Below, in pieces: positions 1-10,140 of a stretch of 64,000 nucleotides of DNA. The notes beneath the pieces were generated by a model that searched no databases, was not told where the DNA came from, and saw only the letters and a program-made list of their open reading frames with translations. Every line of letters starts with the position of its first letter. Positions within the stretch are counted from its first letter, which is position 1. Origin of the DNA: Polytrichum commune (lineage: Eukaryota; Streptophyta; Polytrichopsida; Polytrichales; Polytrichaceae); contig OX485805.1 of NCBI GenBank assembly GCA_950295325.1, positions 21,563,501 through 21,627,500 of the forward strand, read 5' to 3'. Both the position numbers and the translations under genes were made by a program.

Positions 1-11
1 TGGGCTCACAT

Positions 12-375
12 AACCTTACTCCAAAGTTCATGTCCAAAATGGGAGCTCCGTTTCCCATTGTGGAACAAGTGTTCAAGGACATATATAAGTTGGAATTACC
101 GCCCGAGATCAAAGTGCATCCGACATTTCATGTCTCATTCCTAAAGCCATTTAAAGACGACACCTTGTGATCCAATCACAAGCAAATGATAAGGCCACCT
201 CCCGACCTTGTAGAGGTCATTTGGAACATGAGGTAGGAGGGCATCCTCAAGTGTAGGAAGCCCAAGTAAAAAGGAAAGAAAATGTTCAAAGGAGTACTTG
301 GTGAAATGATGAGGATACCATGAGAAAGAAACCGCTTGGGTAGCGGCAAGAGACATGATGAATGGCAATGAATTG
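12..375 (+). pseudogene. Ty3/gypsy chromovirus polyprotein 3' end (integrase C-terminus and chromodomain), degenerate
   Basis: Reading from base 12 gives the conserved C-terminal end of a gypsy integrase: a stretch like NLTPKFMSKMGAPFPIVE, then YKLELPPEIKVHPTFHVSF, then LKPF. This is followed by a decayed chromodomain with the EGILKxRK-x-K-x-KGK pattern. Stops interrupt the frame at 168-170 and at least twice more before the chromodomain ends near 375, so the element is dead. The 5' part lies outside the window. Downstream, a purine-rich stretch near 453-466 resembles a polypurine tract, so a 3' LTR may begin around 470, but its end was not resolved. The family call rests on the recognised integrase/chromodomain text; the LTR is an inference. 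Confidence 0.75.
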
Positions 376-419
376 GTGAAACACTTTGAAGACACTAAGG
401 CTAGACATTCCAATGAAAA

Positions 420-2020
420 GAAGTGTAGGCATTGATGAGGACATCAATCTCCTTTAGTGGGGGAGAGACGCTAGTAGCACACTTAGCTTCGAGGATAATC
501 GCTCCACAACATGTACTTGTTCTTTGGCTTGAGGGAATAAAGTCCAAACTTTAGTGGTGCAAAGAGAAAAGTATGAGATGAGGTCCTAGTCTTGTACTTG
601 TGCTTGGTTAGTAGAAGAGGGAGAATAGACATGCCAAACTAGGTTGGGTAAGCCGAGTAATTGGGGGCCATGGCTTGGAGGGGCCTTGGATAACGGCACG
701 GCCTCCATGGGCTTTGGCCCATTGTGAGGCCATAGTTGCCTAGTATGGTTCGGGTTGTTGTAGTGTTGCTCCGGCAACGCAAGGATCAACATAAGATGGG
801 ACTTCCATGGATGGAAGTCTACATTCGGGAATTGGTTACCGATCAAGGGGTGAGTCCCAAAATCAAAGTAGGAGGGTTGGTTCCCCTCCTATGACCTATA
901 TGGTCCGGGGTGAGAGGAGCTAACCATTAGCATGGCGGTATGCGAAGGGTTAGCGACTCGTAACCTTTGCTAGAATTGAAAATTGGCAAGATTGTTAAGG
1001 GGCCTAGCAAGGGTTGCGATAGAGGTCCCCTCACTCTACCACTTCTCGGCGGTGGATGCAGCCTCGGCCGTGGACTACTCCCGGGACGTCGACGTCGACG
1101 ACGGTGTTGTCAACAGCCCGCCCCCCAGGGTTGTCCCCCGCGCGTTCGCCCCGTCGCCCTCCCTCCTCTCCAAGGAGTAGCGGACGCTCAACGTGCCCTT
1201 CTTTGTCCCTAAACCCATATTCACCGTTGCTTTCCTCTTTGTTTCCGCGTGCCAAGTGGTTTACGAGCGCCCATCCCAAACCACCCTTCCTCATTTTTCC
1301 CACTCCGTTCTTATTATTATCTTCCTATGGCGTTTTTTGGCAGGTGGCTCCCCGCTCGCTTGGTGGCCAACCCTCCTCGACTTCGTCATTGCCAAGGCAC
1401 GCCCTCAAGGCCGCATCTTCCGAGTCCGATCGTTGTCTGGCCCTCCGGGGAAGCGCAAGACGTTCCCTTTCGCAAACGCCCTCGTATTCTACTTATAATA
1501 CCACCTCGTACAATTCGGGAGCGCGTCCTGAAATATGCAAGAACGACACATATTCCGGTCCAAGCAACACACAAGGATACAGTCGTGGGCCTGAGAATTT
1601 TAGAGCCATAGAGGCCGCCAAAAAAAAGGACTTAGCCGCAAAAAAAAAATAGTGGGACTACAAACATCTATTTCAAACGTAGTAACGGAAGGTAGTGCTT
1701 GGTTCTCTATAGGCTATGAATTTCTCCAATACATTGATGGTATTTCCATTATATTTGTATTTCGACCCCATTTAATATATTCAATTTGCAATTGTTGTCC
1801 TCATACTCCCTTCCATCAGCATCGATTTCTTATTTCATACGCAAATGTTCTCATGTATGCTTCATATTTGTTTCCACTTACATTCACTTTATCCGATAAT
1901 TATATGCAAAACCTTATATATGGGATTTTTATGCTGTCATTATTGGTCCAAATTTGAAATTTGCGGCCTTAATAAGTCTCAAAATCATCAAAAAGTCTCC
2001 AATTAACGAATATAGTGTTA
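420..2020. other. Intergenic, possible LTR remnant and unrecognised GC-rich stretch
   Basis: The first 500 bases probably include the eroded 3' LTR of the gypsy element. From about 1020 to 1650 the sequence is GC-rich and open in more than one frame, including a proline/serine-rich plus-strand frame ending in a lysine-rich tail at 1652. No domain or paralogue is recognisable, and the low-complexity composition argues against a confident gene call. From about 1655 the DNA becomes AT-rich with no coding signal. Confidence 0.4.
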
Positions 2021-2300
2021 CATGCTTTTTTGACGGTTTCACTTTGTGAATGAAATCCAAGCAATTGCTTATTTATTTGATGAAAGTGAACATATATATT
2101 GAATTTGGGACCTTGAAAGTGAAGTGCACTCAATATGAGATTTGTGGATAAGTGGCCTTCAAAAATGCAAAAACAATAGTATTTTCGAAGTCGGGCGGGC
2201 GGGCAGCAATTTTCGGTCGGGTCCAGAAAATCTGACATGCGGCAGAAATATGACAGGCGGCTGACAGAATATTCCTCCCCCAAAGAGTTCGTGGGGGGAC
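2020..2300 (+). repeat. Dispersed repeat, single arm of the foldback-type element (copy 1)
   Basis: The same sequence reappears in reverse complement at about 6553-6840, and its AT-rich part reappears in forward orientation at about 7490-7668. The last 100 bases are GC-rich and end in a run of G followed by C-rich text close to 2300. They are shared only with the 6.55-kb copy. The repeat ends about 155 bases upstream of the start codon of the HAD-terpene cyclase gene, so it may supply or border its promoter. Confidence 0.7.
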
Positions 2301-2455
2301 GCATCCATGAACCTACAAGAAGCTGGATAAACGACTGCAATTAACAACAGCGCCACTCTCCTCCACTGCCAGACAGCAGGATTCTCGCAGAGCAGCATTC
2401 CTTGACGCCCTGGACATGATCAGATTACAACCGTGACAGCCCATTGACATCGCCG

Positions 2456-5053
2456 ATGGAAGTGCCTGAGCCCTGCGGAATGCCCCATGCAACGATGAGT
2501 ACTGCAAATTTAGTTGATAGCCTTGCGAGTGCTGCTACTGCTGGCATTCCATTTCTTACCTGCAGCAATGGCCAATTCAAGAATGTGTGCTTCGACATTG
2601 GCGGGGTGCTGCTTGTGCCGAACCTGGACATGGTAGGCTCGACATTGTCACCCTCTCTGTTTAAACGAATGCTTCGAAGCTATGCGTGGCTCCAGTACCA
2701 CGAGGGCAGGCTCTCGTGGACTGAAGCCCGGCGCCGGCTGGCCCTCGAGATGAACCAATTACGAGATCACCATTGCAACGAAGCCTCAGTGCAAGCGATT
2801 CTTGACGGTGCCCGAGCTTCCCTGCAGCCGGTGACGGAATTCGTGCGGCTTGTCAACGCGTTACACGCCACGGGCAAGCTGAAGCTGTTCTGCATGACGA
2901 ACGCCGCGAAGGAGGATCACGATGACATCCTCGCACGGTTTCCGGACGTGTTTCGAAAGTTCGACCGGATCTTCTACTCGGCCGCCGTGGGACTTCGGAA
3001 ACCCAGCTTCGGGTTCTTCGAGCACGCCTTGCGCGAGATGGCGTGCGAGGCGTCGGAAACGGTGTTTGTGGACGACACGATCCAGAATGTGGTGGCCGCC
3101 GAGTCATTAGGGTTCACCGGTGTTCTCGTGCGCTCTCATGATGAAGAAGGCGTGAAAGAGGCCGTGAATCTCGTTGTGTATCATCTTCGAAGCGATGAGG
3201 AGAAGTGGGCGGCAGCCGCGGGATACTTGTCGAGTCTGCGAGGTTTAGGACCTGTGGTGGAGAAATGCCCCTCGCTTACTTCGGACGGCCTTCGAGTGCC
3301 GGTCCATTTCGACCACTTTGTGGTCGCGGAGCTTTTGGGGGACCCGGGCTTCCTTCCCATGCACCAAGCGCCTGTGTCCGGGACGCTCAACTTTTTCCCT
3401 CCCATGGAACGACTGAACCAGAGAGACCCAAATACCAATGCTGTGACGCATAAAAGCTTCCCCGACGACCTCGACACCACCTCCACCGCATTGTCTGTTT
3501 TGCACAAATTCTCCAAAGTGGACATGGACATAATCCATGTTGTCTTGGACAAAATGGTAGACGCACAGAACGGTGACGGTATTTTCCAGGTCAGACGCAT
3601 TATTAACTCTTTGATGCAATTTCATGGATTCCCTGTTCACGATTCATGCCGAGGTACCTCCAATTTGAGTTTATGAGGACATGATGGATTGTATAGTCTT
3701 TGCAGATCTGATCATTAATTAATTATGTCAGGATCGGTTGGCTACGCACATGCACAGCGTTGTATTTCACTGTTGTCCCATGATCCAGTGCAACTATCGT
3801 CCCAAGCAATGCAAGCAAATAAATGGGAGAGAGTCAGTCATGAGACGTCAGAGCATTTCCTTTTGAGAAGAAGTGTGGTAAACTGTGATCGGCCTACGTC
3901 CAAGTCAAAAATTTAAGGTCCACGTTAACATGCTATCAGCTACCCACTTCCTATTATGGAATGAAATACCATGGTGATATTGGTTGCAACTCAATGGATC
4001 TTTGTGGCAGGTGGATGACTGATCTTGTCTACAAGGATAACAGTCTAGCTTGCCTCATACCTATGCACGTCATGAGCCAATTCTAATCAGAGATTTTGGG
4101 TAACATCGGTCAGCATCCAAGTGTTTCCAAGTCCAATCGTTTGCATGTTGATATCTTTTGGTTTTCCTTTATTAATTTAGAGTATGCTCTATAGATTCCT
4201 CTATAATGATTGTCAATTTGAATCCAGTCTTGAACCTGAACCAATCATTTCTCAAACTCAACCGGATCATCGGTAACTAGCGGTCGGATCTCTCCTCGTT
4301 CGTAGCTCCCAGTAATCAACAACACACATATTTAACAGAACTAATCTAAATGTCAATTTAATATCACAGCAGTCTTGGAGACCCGTAATATCAAGCACCT
4401 GTTAGCAATCTGAATCTGCCCCGTCCGTAATTATCAGTACGTATCATGCTCGAGTGACCAAAATTACAATGCTGTTTTTGTTGAACCAACATCATACGTA
4501 TAATTTAATTCTGCTTCTTATGATCTGCCAGACTTACTTTGACTCAACGCGGCCAAGGGTAGATGCGGTCTGTGTAGCCAATATCTGCTACCTGTTCCGC
4601 TTAGCCGGCCGAGTGGTAGATGTGAAGAAAAGCGAAGAGTTTCTCTACAATGTGTTGAACAGCGAGGCCTATTTACGGGGCAGTCTGTACTATCCGCTGC
4701 CGGAAACGTTTCTGTGTCAGCTAGCTCGCCTCACGCACAAATTCAAGGAGCACTTTGAGAGCATGGGCATGGCCAAGTTGTTGGCGGAGAAAGTGGGCAA
4801 GCGCGTGGGACTGCCAGGGACTGCTTTGGCTCTCGCAATGAGACTGCTTGCTTGCGACATGTGTGGGGTGAAGAACGTCATCGACCGACAGCAATTGGCA
4901 CGGCTGCAAAATGTGGATGGATCGTGGGACGTTTGCCCCTTTTACAGCTACAATGACCCTACAAGTTGGTGGGGGAACGAGATGACAACGACGGCGTATG
5001 CTGCTGCTGTGCTCCAAGAATGCCATTTGGAAACTGGAAGCTTGGTCAACTGA
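2456..5053 (+). CDS. HAD-like hydrolase / terpene cyclase fusion (DxDTT class II, drimane-synthase-like)
   Basis: Two exons, 2456-3589 and 4532-5053, joined in phase 0 across a 942-base intron, give 551 aa. I start at the ATG at 2456; the frame upstream opens only with TTG. The N-terminal half is a HAD fold of subfamily IA: motif I FDIGG at residues 46-50 (nucleophile Asp47), motif II Thr148-Asn149, motif III Lys182, motif IV FVDDT with Asp206-Asp207. The second half resembles a terpene-cyclase beta domain: DLDTT at residues 338-342 (the DxDTT acid motif), TYFDSTRPRVDAVC at 379-392 and a QW-like QNVDGSW at 504-510. This order is that of fungal HAD-terpene cyclases such as AstC and of bacterial bifunctional drimenol synthases. 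The expected substrate is farnesyl diphosphate, cyclised by protonation. No plastid transit peptide is obvious. Exons are GC-rich against AT-rich flanks, consistent with acquisition from a microbe, but this is inference. Confidence 0.85.
3590..4531 (+). other. Single intron of the HAD-terpene cyclase gene, containing a dispersed repeat
   Basis: The donor follows ATTTTCCAG and reads GTCAGA; the acceptor is CTGCCAG just before the ACT codon of the TYFDSTRP block. Both exons are in phase 0 and the join restores the family alignment. The segment at about 4110-4310 matches about 14285-14490 (shared phrases include GTGTTTCCAAGTCCAA and CTCAACC), so part of the intron is a genome repeat. Confidence 0.7.
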
Positions 5054-6130
5054 GGACTCTCCTTGTATTTCTAGCTCCTTGCTTGCATGGCAGTTTCGCA
5101 ATTTATGTCAAAATGTCAGAAAATTAGAAGAAACTAAGGCTTTGCTATGAGTGGGATTGCTAATTAGGGAGAGCTACTTACGTAGAGGGTGCTAGTGCAA
5201 GGTGAAGGGGAAGCAAACTTTTTGGCGAGGTCTTCTTGACTATGCTAGAATTGTTTGGAAAAAAGATCTCAAAGACTTAAAGAGGGAGGCCATCTATGAT
5301 AATGTCCTTGTTAAATTCGACACTACATGGGGGCAACAACTTCCTCTTCCATAGGTCGAATTTTAGAATCGTGTGGAACAATCAGGCGGCTAATGTTGGC
5401 TTTAATTTCTATTACATTAGTAAAGGAATATCACATGTACTTAATTCATATTACACATAATTATGTACAATTAAATATAATTATATGAACAATGTATGTG
5501 TAATAATATCTTAATTATTTTGAATGCAATTATATTACATAATTCATATTACATATTTTGCTTATGAGCACATCTGTCGATCTGGTGGTTGTGAAAGGCA
5601 ATACAGTACTGCGGTCATGTCCTACCCTTGTTCTTTTGCCTAGAAGCCACTGTTTCTTTTGACAATCAATTTGGATCATTTTAGATTCTTATCGGTTTGC
5701 AGTGTCATGTCCCAACTAACATACATATTATATATCTCACCAAGTGCACTGACTCAATATTCCAGGTGAAGATGACAAGTATTGTACTAAAAAAGGATGT
5801 GACAATGTTAAATATTCAGAGTACTCAGATGCTCGGCAGAGTTCGGGAAGTTTTTGAAGCCTTAGTGGCTAATTGCCGGTAGTTGCTACAAAGGGTCGGA
5901 TTTTTTCCAATTTACATCGGCAAGAGCCAGTCTTTTGTAAAATCAATCGGCCAATTGCCTATATTTTCATATTTTCATTGGCCAATATCCAATTAAATGG
6001 AATTCATATTAGCACTAATTGTTTAAAAAATGTATGAAAAGTTATTAGAAATCATTTCTTAGTACAAAATCTTGAATAAGTGAAAAGAAAGGCATGTTCA
6101 AAACTTTAAATTTGAAGAGTTAATATCCTT
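5054..6130. other. Intergenic, AT-rich, no gene seen
   Basis: This stretch is the 3' flank of the HAD-terpene cyclase gene. From 5400 to 5560 it is very AT-rich with short inverted words built on TAATTATA. No open frame longer than about 60 codons has coding character, and no RNA gene was recognised. Confidence 0.4.
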
Positions 6131-6185
6131 GGCAGGAATTGAACCTAGTAATGCCTTCACCGCTTGAAGGCCAAGGCTCCCCCAA
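6125..6185 (-). repeat. tRNA-like fragment with a polymerase III B-box, possible SINE head
   Basis: On the minus strand, 6145-6135 reads GGTTCAATTCC, which fits the RNA polymerase III B-box consensus, followed by TGCC. About 35 bases upstream lies a weak A-box-like GGCCTTCAAGCGGTGAAGG. No cloverleaf can be completed, so this is not a functional tRNA. A tRNA-derived SINE head or an old tRNA relic would both fit. Confidence 0.22.
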
Positions 6186-6552
6186 TTCTTCATAGAAGCA
6201 ATTGGATTTGGTCATGGAAAGGTTGCATAATTCAAAAAGTTTAAGGTTTAGGGTACTTCCTCAGGTGCATCATCAGATGCCCCAGACAAATAGCGCTCTG
6301 GATGCTTCCGATTGAAATCCAGTAACTCACAAGAAGAATCGGCTACATTTCCGGGACATTTTCTGGTCCATCGGCTAATTGCCGGAGGATTGAAATTCCA
6401 GTCGGATTGCCATCCGATGGTTGGAAATTTGGACTGGCCATGAGGGGAAATCCATCGGCTGATAATGAACTAGCCGTCGGTTTTCTCCGAACATAGATGC
6501 TCGGTCAAGTGGGTTTTCTAGCTAAGGTTAGTCTGTTTTGCTCCGACGGCGG

Positions 6553-6840
6553 ACGTTAAGTTCCCCCCACGAACTTTTCAGGGGAGGAATATTCGGGCAG
6601 GGACAACCGCCCGTCAGATTTTCTGGACCTGACTGAAAACTGTTGCCCACCTGCCTGACTTCAACTATTGTCCTTGCATTCTTGAAAGCCACTTATCCAC
6701 AAATCCCATATTGAGTGCACTTCATTTTTAGGGTCCCAAATCCAATATATATGTTCACTTCCATTGAGTAAATAAGCAATTGATTGTATTTCATTTTCAA
6801 AGTGAAACCGCCAATAAAACATGTAATTCACTTGGAAGTC
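6553..6840 (-). repeat. Dispersed repeat, inverted copy of the 2.0-2.3 kb repeat (copy 2)
   Basis: The reverse complement of this segment matches 2020-2300 over its length, including the GC-rich end with the G-run. Together the two copies form an inverted pair around the HAD-terpene cyclase gene. The AT-rich part, from about 6652, is also the left arm of the foldback element. Confidence 0.7.
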
Positions 6841-7668
6841 TAAAATATTACAAAATCCTCATTAGCACTGAGGTTATAATTTTTGTGACTTACCAATTAA
6901 AAGGATTTTGTCATTCTAAAATGGAACTAAAATTAATGATTTAATTTTATATGTTGAAAATTATAGTTTAATTAATACCTTCTACTATCACAAAGTATTC
7001 ATATGCATTTAAATTATTTAAGTGTGATTGAATGTAACTAAGTCTAATTGATTCTGATTAATCCTAACCAATCCTAATTAAATCAAAAAAATGCTTACCA
7101 AATTATTTAATCATAATTAATTATAAATTAGATTTATTGGAGTTAATTCCATTAAATCATGATTAATTCCAATAAGTAAATTTTATTATTAATTAGGCTT
7201 AATTATTTTGGTTAACATGATTTCTGATTTAATTGGGCTTAATTAGAATTAATCAAGATTAAACAGAATTTGTTAGAATTATTTGCATTCAATCACACTT
7301 AACTAGTTTAAATGCATATGAAAACTTTGTGATAGTAGAAGGTATTACCTATAAAATATTAAAATATTAAAATAAATCATTAATTTTAGTTCCATTTTAG
7401 AATGGTAAAGACCCTTTCAATTGTAAGTCACAAAAATTATAACCTCAGTGCTAATGAGGATTTCGTGATATTTTTAACTTCCAAGTTAATTACATGTTTT
7501 ATTGGCAGTTTCATTTTGTAAATAAAATCCAATTAATTTTTTATTTATTCAATGGAAATGAACATACATATTGGATTTGGGGCCTTGAAAATGATGTGCA
7601 CTCAATATGAGTTTTGTGGATAAGTGGCCTTTAAGAGTGCAAAGACAATAGTTTTTTCGAAGTCAGGT
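6652..7668. mobile_element. Foldback (long inverted-repeat) element, about 1 kb, non-coding
   Basis: The left arm (about 6652-7034) and the right arm (about 7286-7668) are reverse complements of each other with scattered mismatches. Anchors include CACTTATCCACAAA against its complement near 7614-7627, CTTCTACTATCACAAAG against its complement near 7327-7343, and the inner AGTGTGATTGAATG pair. The central 250 bases are AT-rich and weakly palindromic. There is no open frame, so movement would depend on enzymes supplied elsewhere. The target-site duplication was not resolved. Confidence 0.75.
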
Positions 7669-7669
7669 G

Positions 7670-8236
7670 TGTCGTGTAAATAGCGATCGTGTGTCACTAC
7701 AGCTTGAGTACCAACCAGCACTAACAAACAACACTAAAACATAGCAAAGTCGCACATAAACAACACACATCGACAGAAAAGGAAGAAAATCAATCATTCA
7801 TAAGAGCTCTAATCTCTCTTCAAATGTATATAATGAATCAAATTATTTCTCACTCCACCATGGGAGAATCTAAGAATGTAAGAACGGGGAAAAAAACTCA
7901 AGATTTATTACAAACACATGCAATCTTCACCTCATACAAGCTCTCTCCACACACACACTCACTCATAAGACTTGACTTGGCAAGAATGTCAAGCCAAGGA
8001 GGAGGCTCCTCACTTAGGAGCCTTCCTTTTCACAACTAAGATTCATCCATCCAAATCTAAATGGATGAAATCCAACGGATAAGGTGTAGTTGTCGACGCC
8101 GCATACCGTGACAGCTATTGTGTAAATAGTGATCGTGTGTCACTGCAGCTCGAGTACCAACCACCACTAACAATTAACACTAGAACATAGCAAAATCACA
8201 CATAAACAATACACCTCGACATGCTCCCCCTCAGCT
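7670..8236 (-). mobile_element. Copia-like LTR on the minus strand with polypurine tract and a truncated second LTR start
   Basis: On the minus strand a purine-rich GAGGGGGAGCA (8232-8222) is followed at 8221 by TGTCGAGG, the expected polypurine tract and LTR start. About 446 bases later the same LTR start recurs (TGTCGATG at 7775) and is followed for about 100 bases. In plus-strand terms, 7674-7775 and 8120-8221 are direct repeats. The intervening text contains AATAAA-like and T-rich stretches typical of an LTR. I read it as a full LTR followed by a truncated one, cut by the foldback element. No internal coding region was recognised. Confidence 0.45.
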
Positions 8237-8517
8237 GACTATGGAGTCCTGCCAAGCAGCTAGGACCAATGCCAATCTAATGGACATGGATAATGAAAGA
8301 TTGCTCTACAACTAACTAATGTGGTATACGTCATTCCAAGGAACTATAGGTTGGGTGCAATGTGAGCCCCATCCTTAATCGCCTCTGATGTTTAGGCATC
8401 AGAATTGGTATCTAGGGCCTAAATGTAGGCCACACTAGGAGGACATCTGCGTGCATTTGATCAAATGGTGTTCTTTATCAAATCGTTGATTTTGTAATGT
8501 GTTCTTCATCGTTGCAG

Positions 8518-9094
8518 GTTTTCAGGGTCTTTAAGAAGAACGAAATCAATGTCCAAATGATATCACAAGGAGCTTCTAAGGTGTGGAAATTTTTGATTGC
8601 AAATTTTTGAACAACAAGCATATATATGACGCCTTGATATTTCTTGCAAACCTAGAATGAATACCTTCTCAGAGATGTGAATACTTGATGTGTGGATAGG
8701 TGCATGAAGAAGTGTGGTCAATCAGTACTCTCCATATTCATTATGTAGTGCAATAAAGATGTTATGAAGTCTTCTACTCGTTTTTGTGGAAAGTTGTAAA
8801 GTAATTCTTAGATTTGTAGTCCAAGTTGCTTTATTTACAGAAATGGTCACGGGTTAAATATGCACTGGCTTGTGAGTCAATAGTAATGAACAAAGTTTTT
8901 GAGGAACCATGTGGTCTTAAATATGCTCGGACATGATATGTAGACAAGGTTTTGATTTATACTTCTGGATGAAACAGGTGAATATCTCCATGGTGGTGGA
9001 TGATGAAGATGCTCCAAGGTGTGTGCAGGAATTGCACAAAGTATTCTGGCCTGAATCAGACAGGGCTATGTTGAAATCAACTATTGAAGTTTAG
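8518..9094 (+). pseudogene. Aspartate kinase C-terminal fragment (ACT domain), two exons only
   Basis: Exon 8518-8580 encodes VFRVFKKNEINVQMISQGASK and exon 8978-9094 begins VNISMVVDDEDAPRCVQELH and ends with a TAG stop at 9092-9094. They join in phase 0 with proper GT-AG borders. The NVQMISQGASK-VNIS text is the regulatory ACT region of plant monofunctional aspartate kinases, the first enzyme of lysine, threonine and methionine synthesis in plastids. The catalytic domain and the first ACT domain are missing: upstream sequence back to 5 kb is repeats and the HAD-terpene cyclase gene. The two exons have no stop or frameshift, so loss was recent or a distant 5' part is still used. I favour a gene truncated by the minus-strand retroelement next to it. 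Confidence 0.75.
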
Positions 9095-10140
9095 AAACAG
9101 TTTCCCGGACTTAACGGTTGTAGCTTTTTTCCGAGCAAAGAAACATTCTTTTCAGGGATTGAGACTGTCCTGACTGTTCAACAACGGGCAGTGGGCGCTG
9201 AGGAATTGAGAGAACCTAGTCAGATACAAAGCAGACCTCACTTATTGACTGGTTTAGCTCAGGAATTCTGCTGAGACTTGTGCTTTTGTTAGAGATCATT
9301 ACCTCAAGACTGGGATATGTACTCCTTTCAATTGGCCTTCTTGCTTCAACTGGTGGGAAGTCATGTATACCATCCATTTTCTCACCAATTACATCTAACA
9401 GGTCTCGCAGATGCTGAACCGTCCTACTTGCATCTTACTGCCTCTTCAAAATGATCCATGGAATTTTGAAGCATGGGCTGGTTATCCACCTGGGCATCCA
9501 AGATTTTATGATGTGAAAATTAGATGTGGACCAAATTAAGATGGGAACTAAATGCTTATATGACATACACACTGATATGTGCAATTAGGTTGATCCTTGC
9601 TAATTTGTTGACACTCACATACTAGTTTTGAACATTCATTACCATTTAGTGACGAAACACATGAATTTATGTGGATGCTATATGATGGGTAAACAAAGTT
9701 TTGAGATTTTTTGAGCTGGTTTTGGCTCAAGTTAACCTGACCTAGTTTTTACGACCCACCCTATCAATTTTTGCATACTCCATTTTCCTTTCATTCATAT
9801 CATCAGCAAAGACATTATGATGCACAAATTCAAGGTGGTCCTCACCATTAATTCTCCTTCATGCAACACCCAACCATTCCTAAGAATATGTACAACCTGA
9901 GGGGTGGACTCTTCACATCATGTACGAATTAACATGAGTGTAAGAAGGGGTATTGTTCAAGGCATTAGCTTACATAATATACATAAGAGAGAGGTATTAT
10001 TTTTCTATAGTTTGTAAATTTCAAAAGACTATAAAGAAATATGAAGTATAGGTTGATGTACAATAGGGCTCAAAGGAAAATTTGACAATAGATGTGTTAG
10101 CTTGGTTTAAACTATGTCATCCATTATTGTCATATGTGTG
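9095..10140. other. Intergenic, no gene seen
   Basis: The first 200 bases are probably the former 3' untranslated region of the aspartate kinase fragment. The remainder has no frame with coding character and no recognisable repeat structure. Confidence 0.4.

Noticed and set aside
1056-1652. 198-codon plus-strand open frame
   Set aside because: Low-complexity Pro/Ser-rich text, overlapping open frames in other registers, no domain and no intron structure. Probably a GC-rich non-coding stretch.
2444-2455. Start of the HAD-terpene cyclase at 2444
   Set aside because: The codon there is TTG. In a plant nuclear gene the first ATG in frame, 2456, is the sensible start.
3181-3640. Long minus-strand open frames over the HAD-terpene cyclase exon
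   Set aside because: Shadows of the GC-rich coding strand; they contain no recognisable domain.
3590-3676. Exon 1 of the HAD-terpene cyclase reading on to the stop after 3673
   Set aside because: The text after IFQ loses all resemblance to the family, while a GT donor at 3590 and an AG acceptor at 4531 restore the conserved TYFDSTRPRVD block in phase.
5400-5560. AT-rich tract as a matrix attachment site or replication origin
   Set aside because: AT-richness alone is not evidence, and no defined motif was seen.
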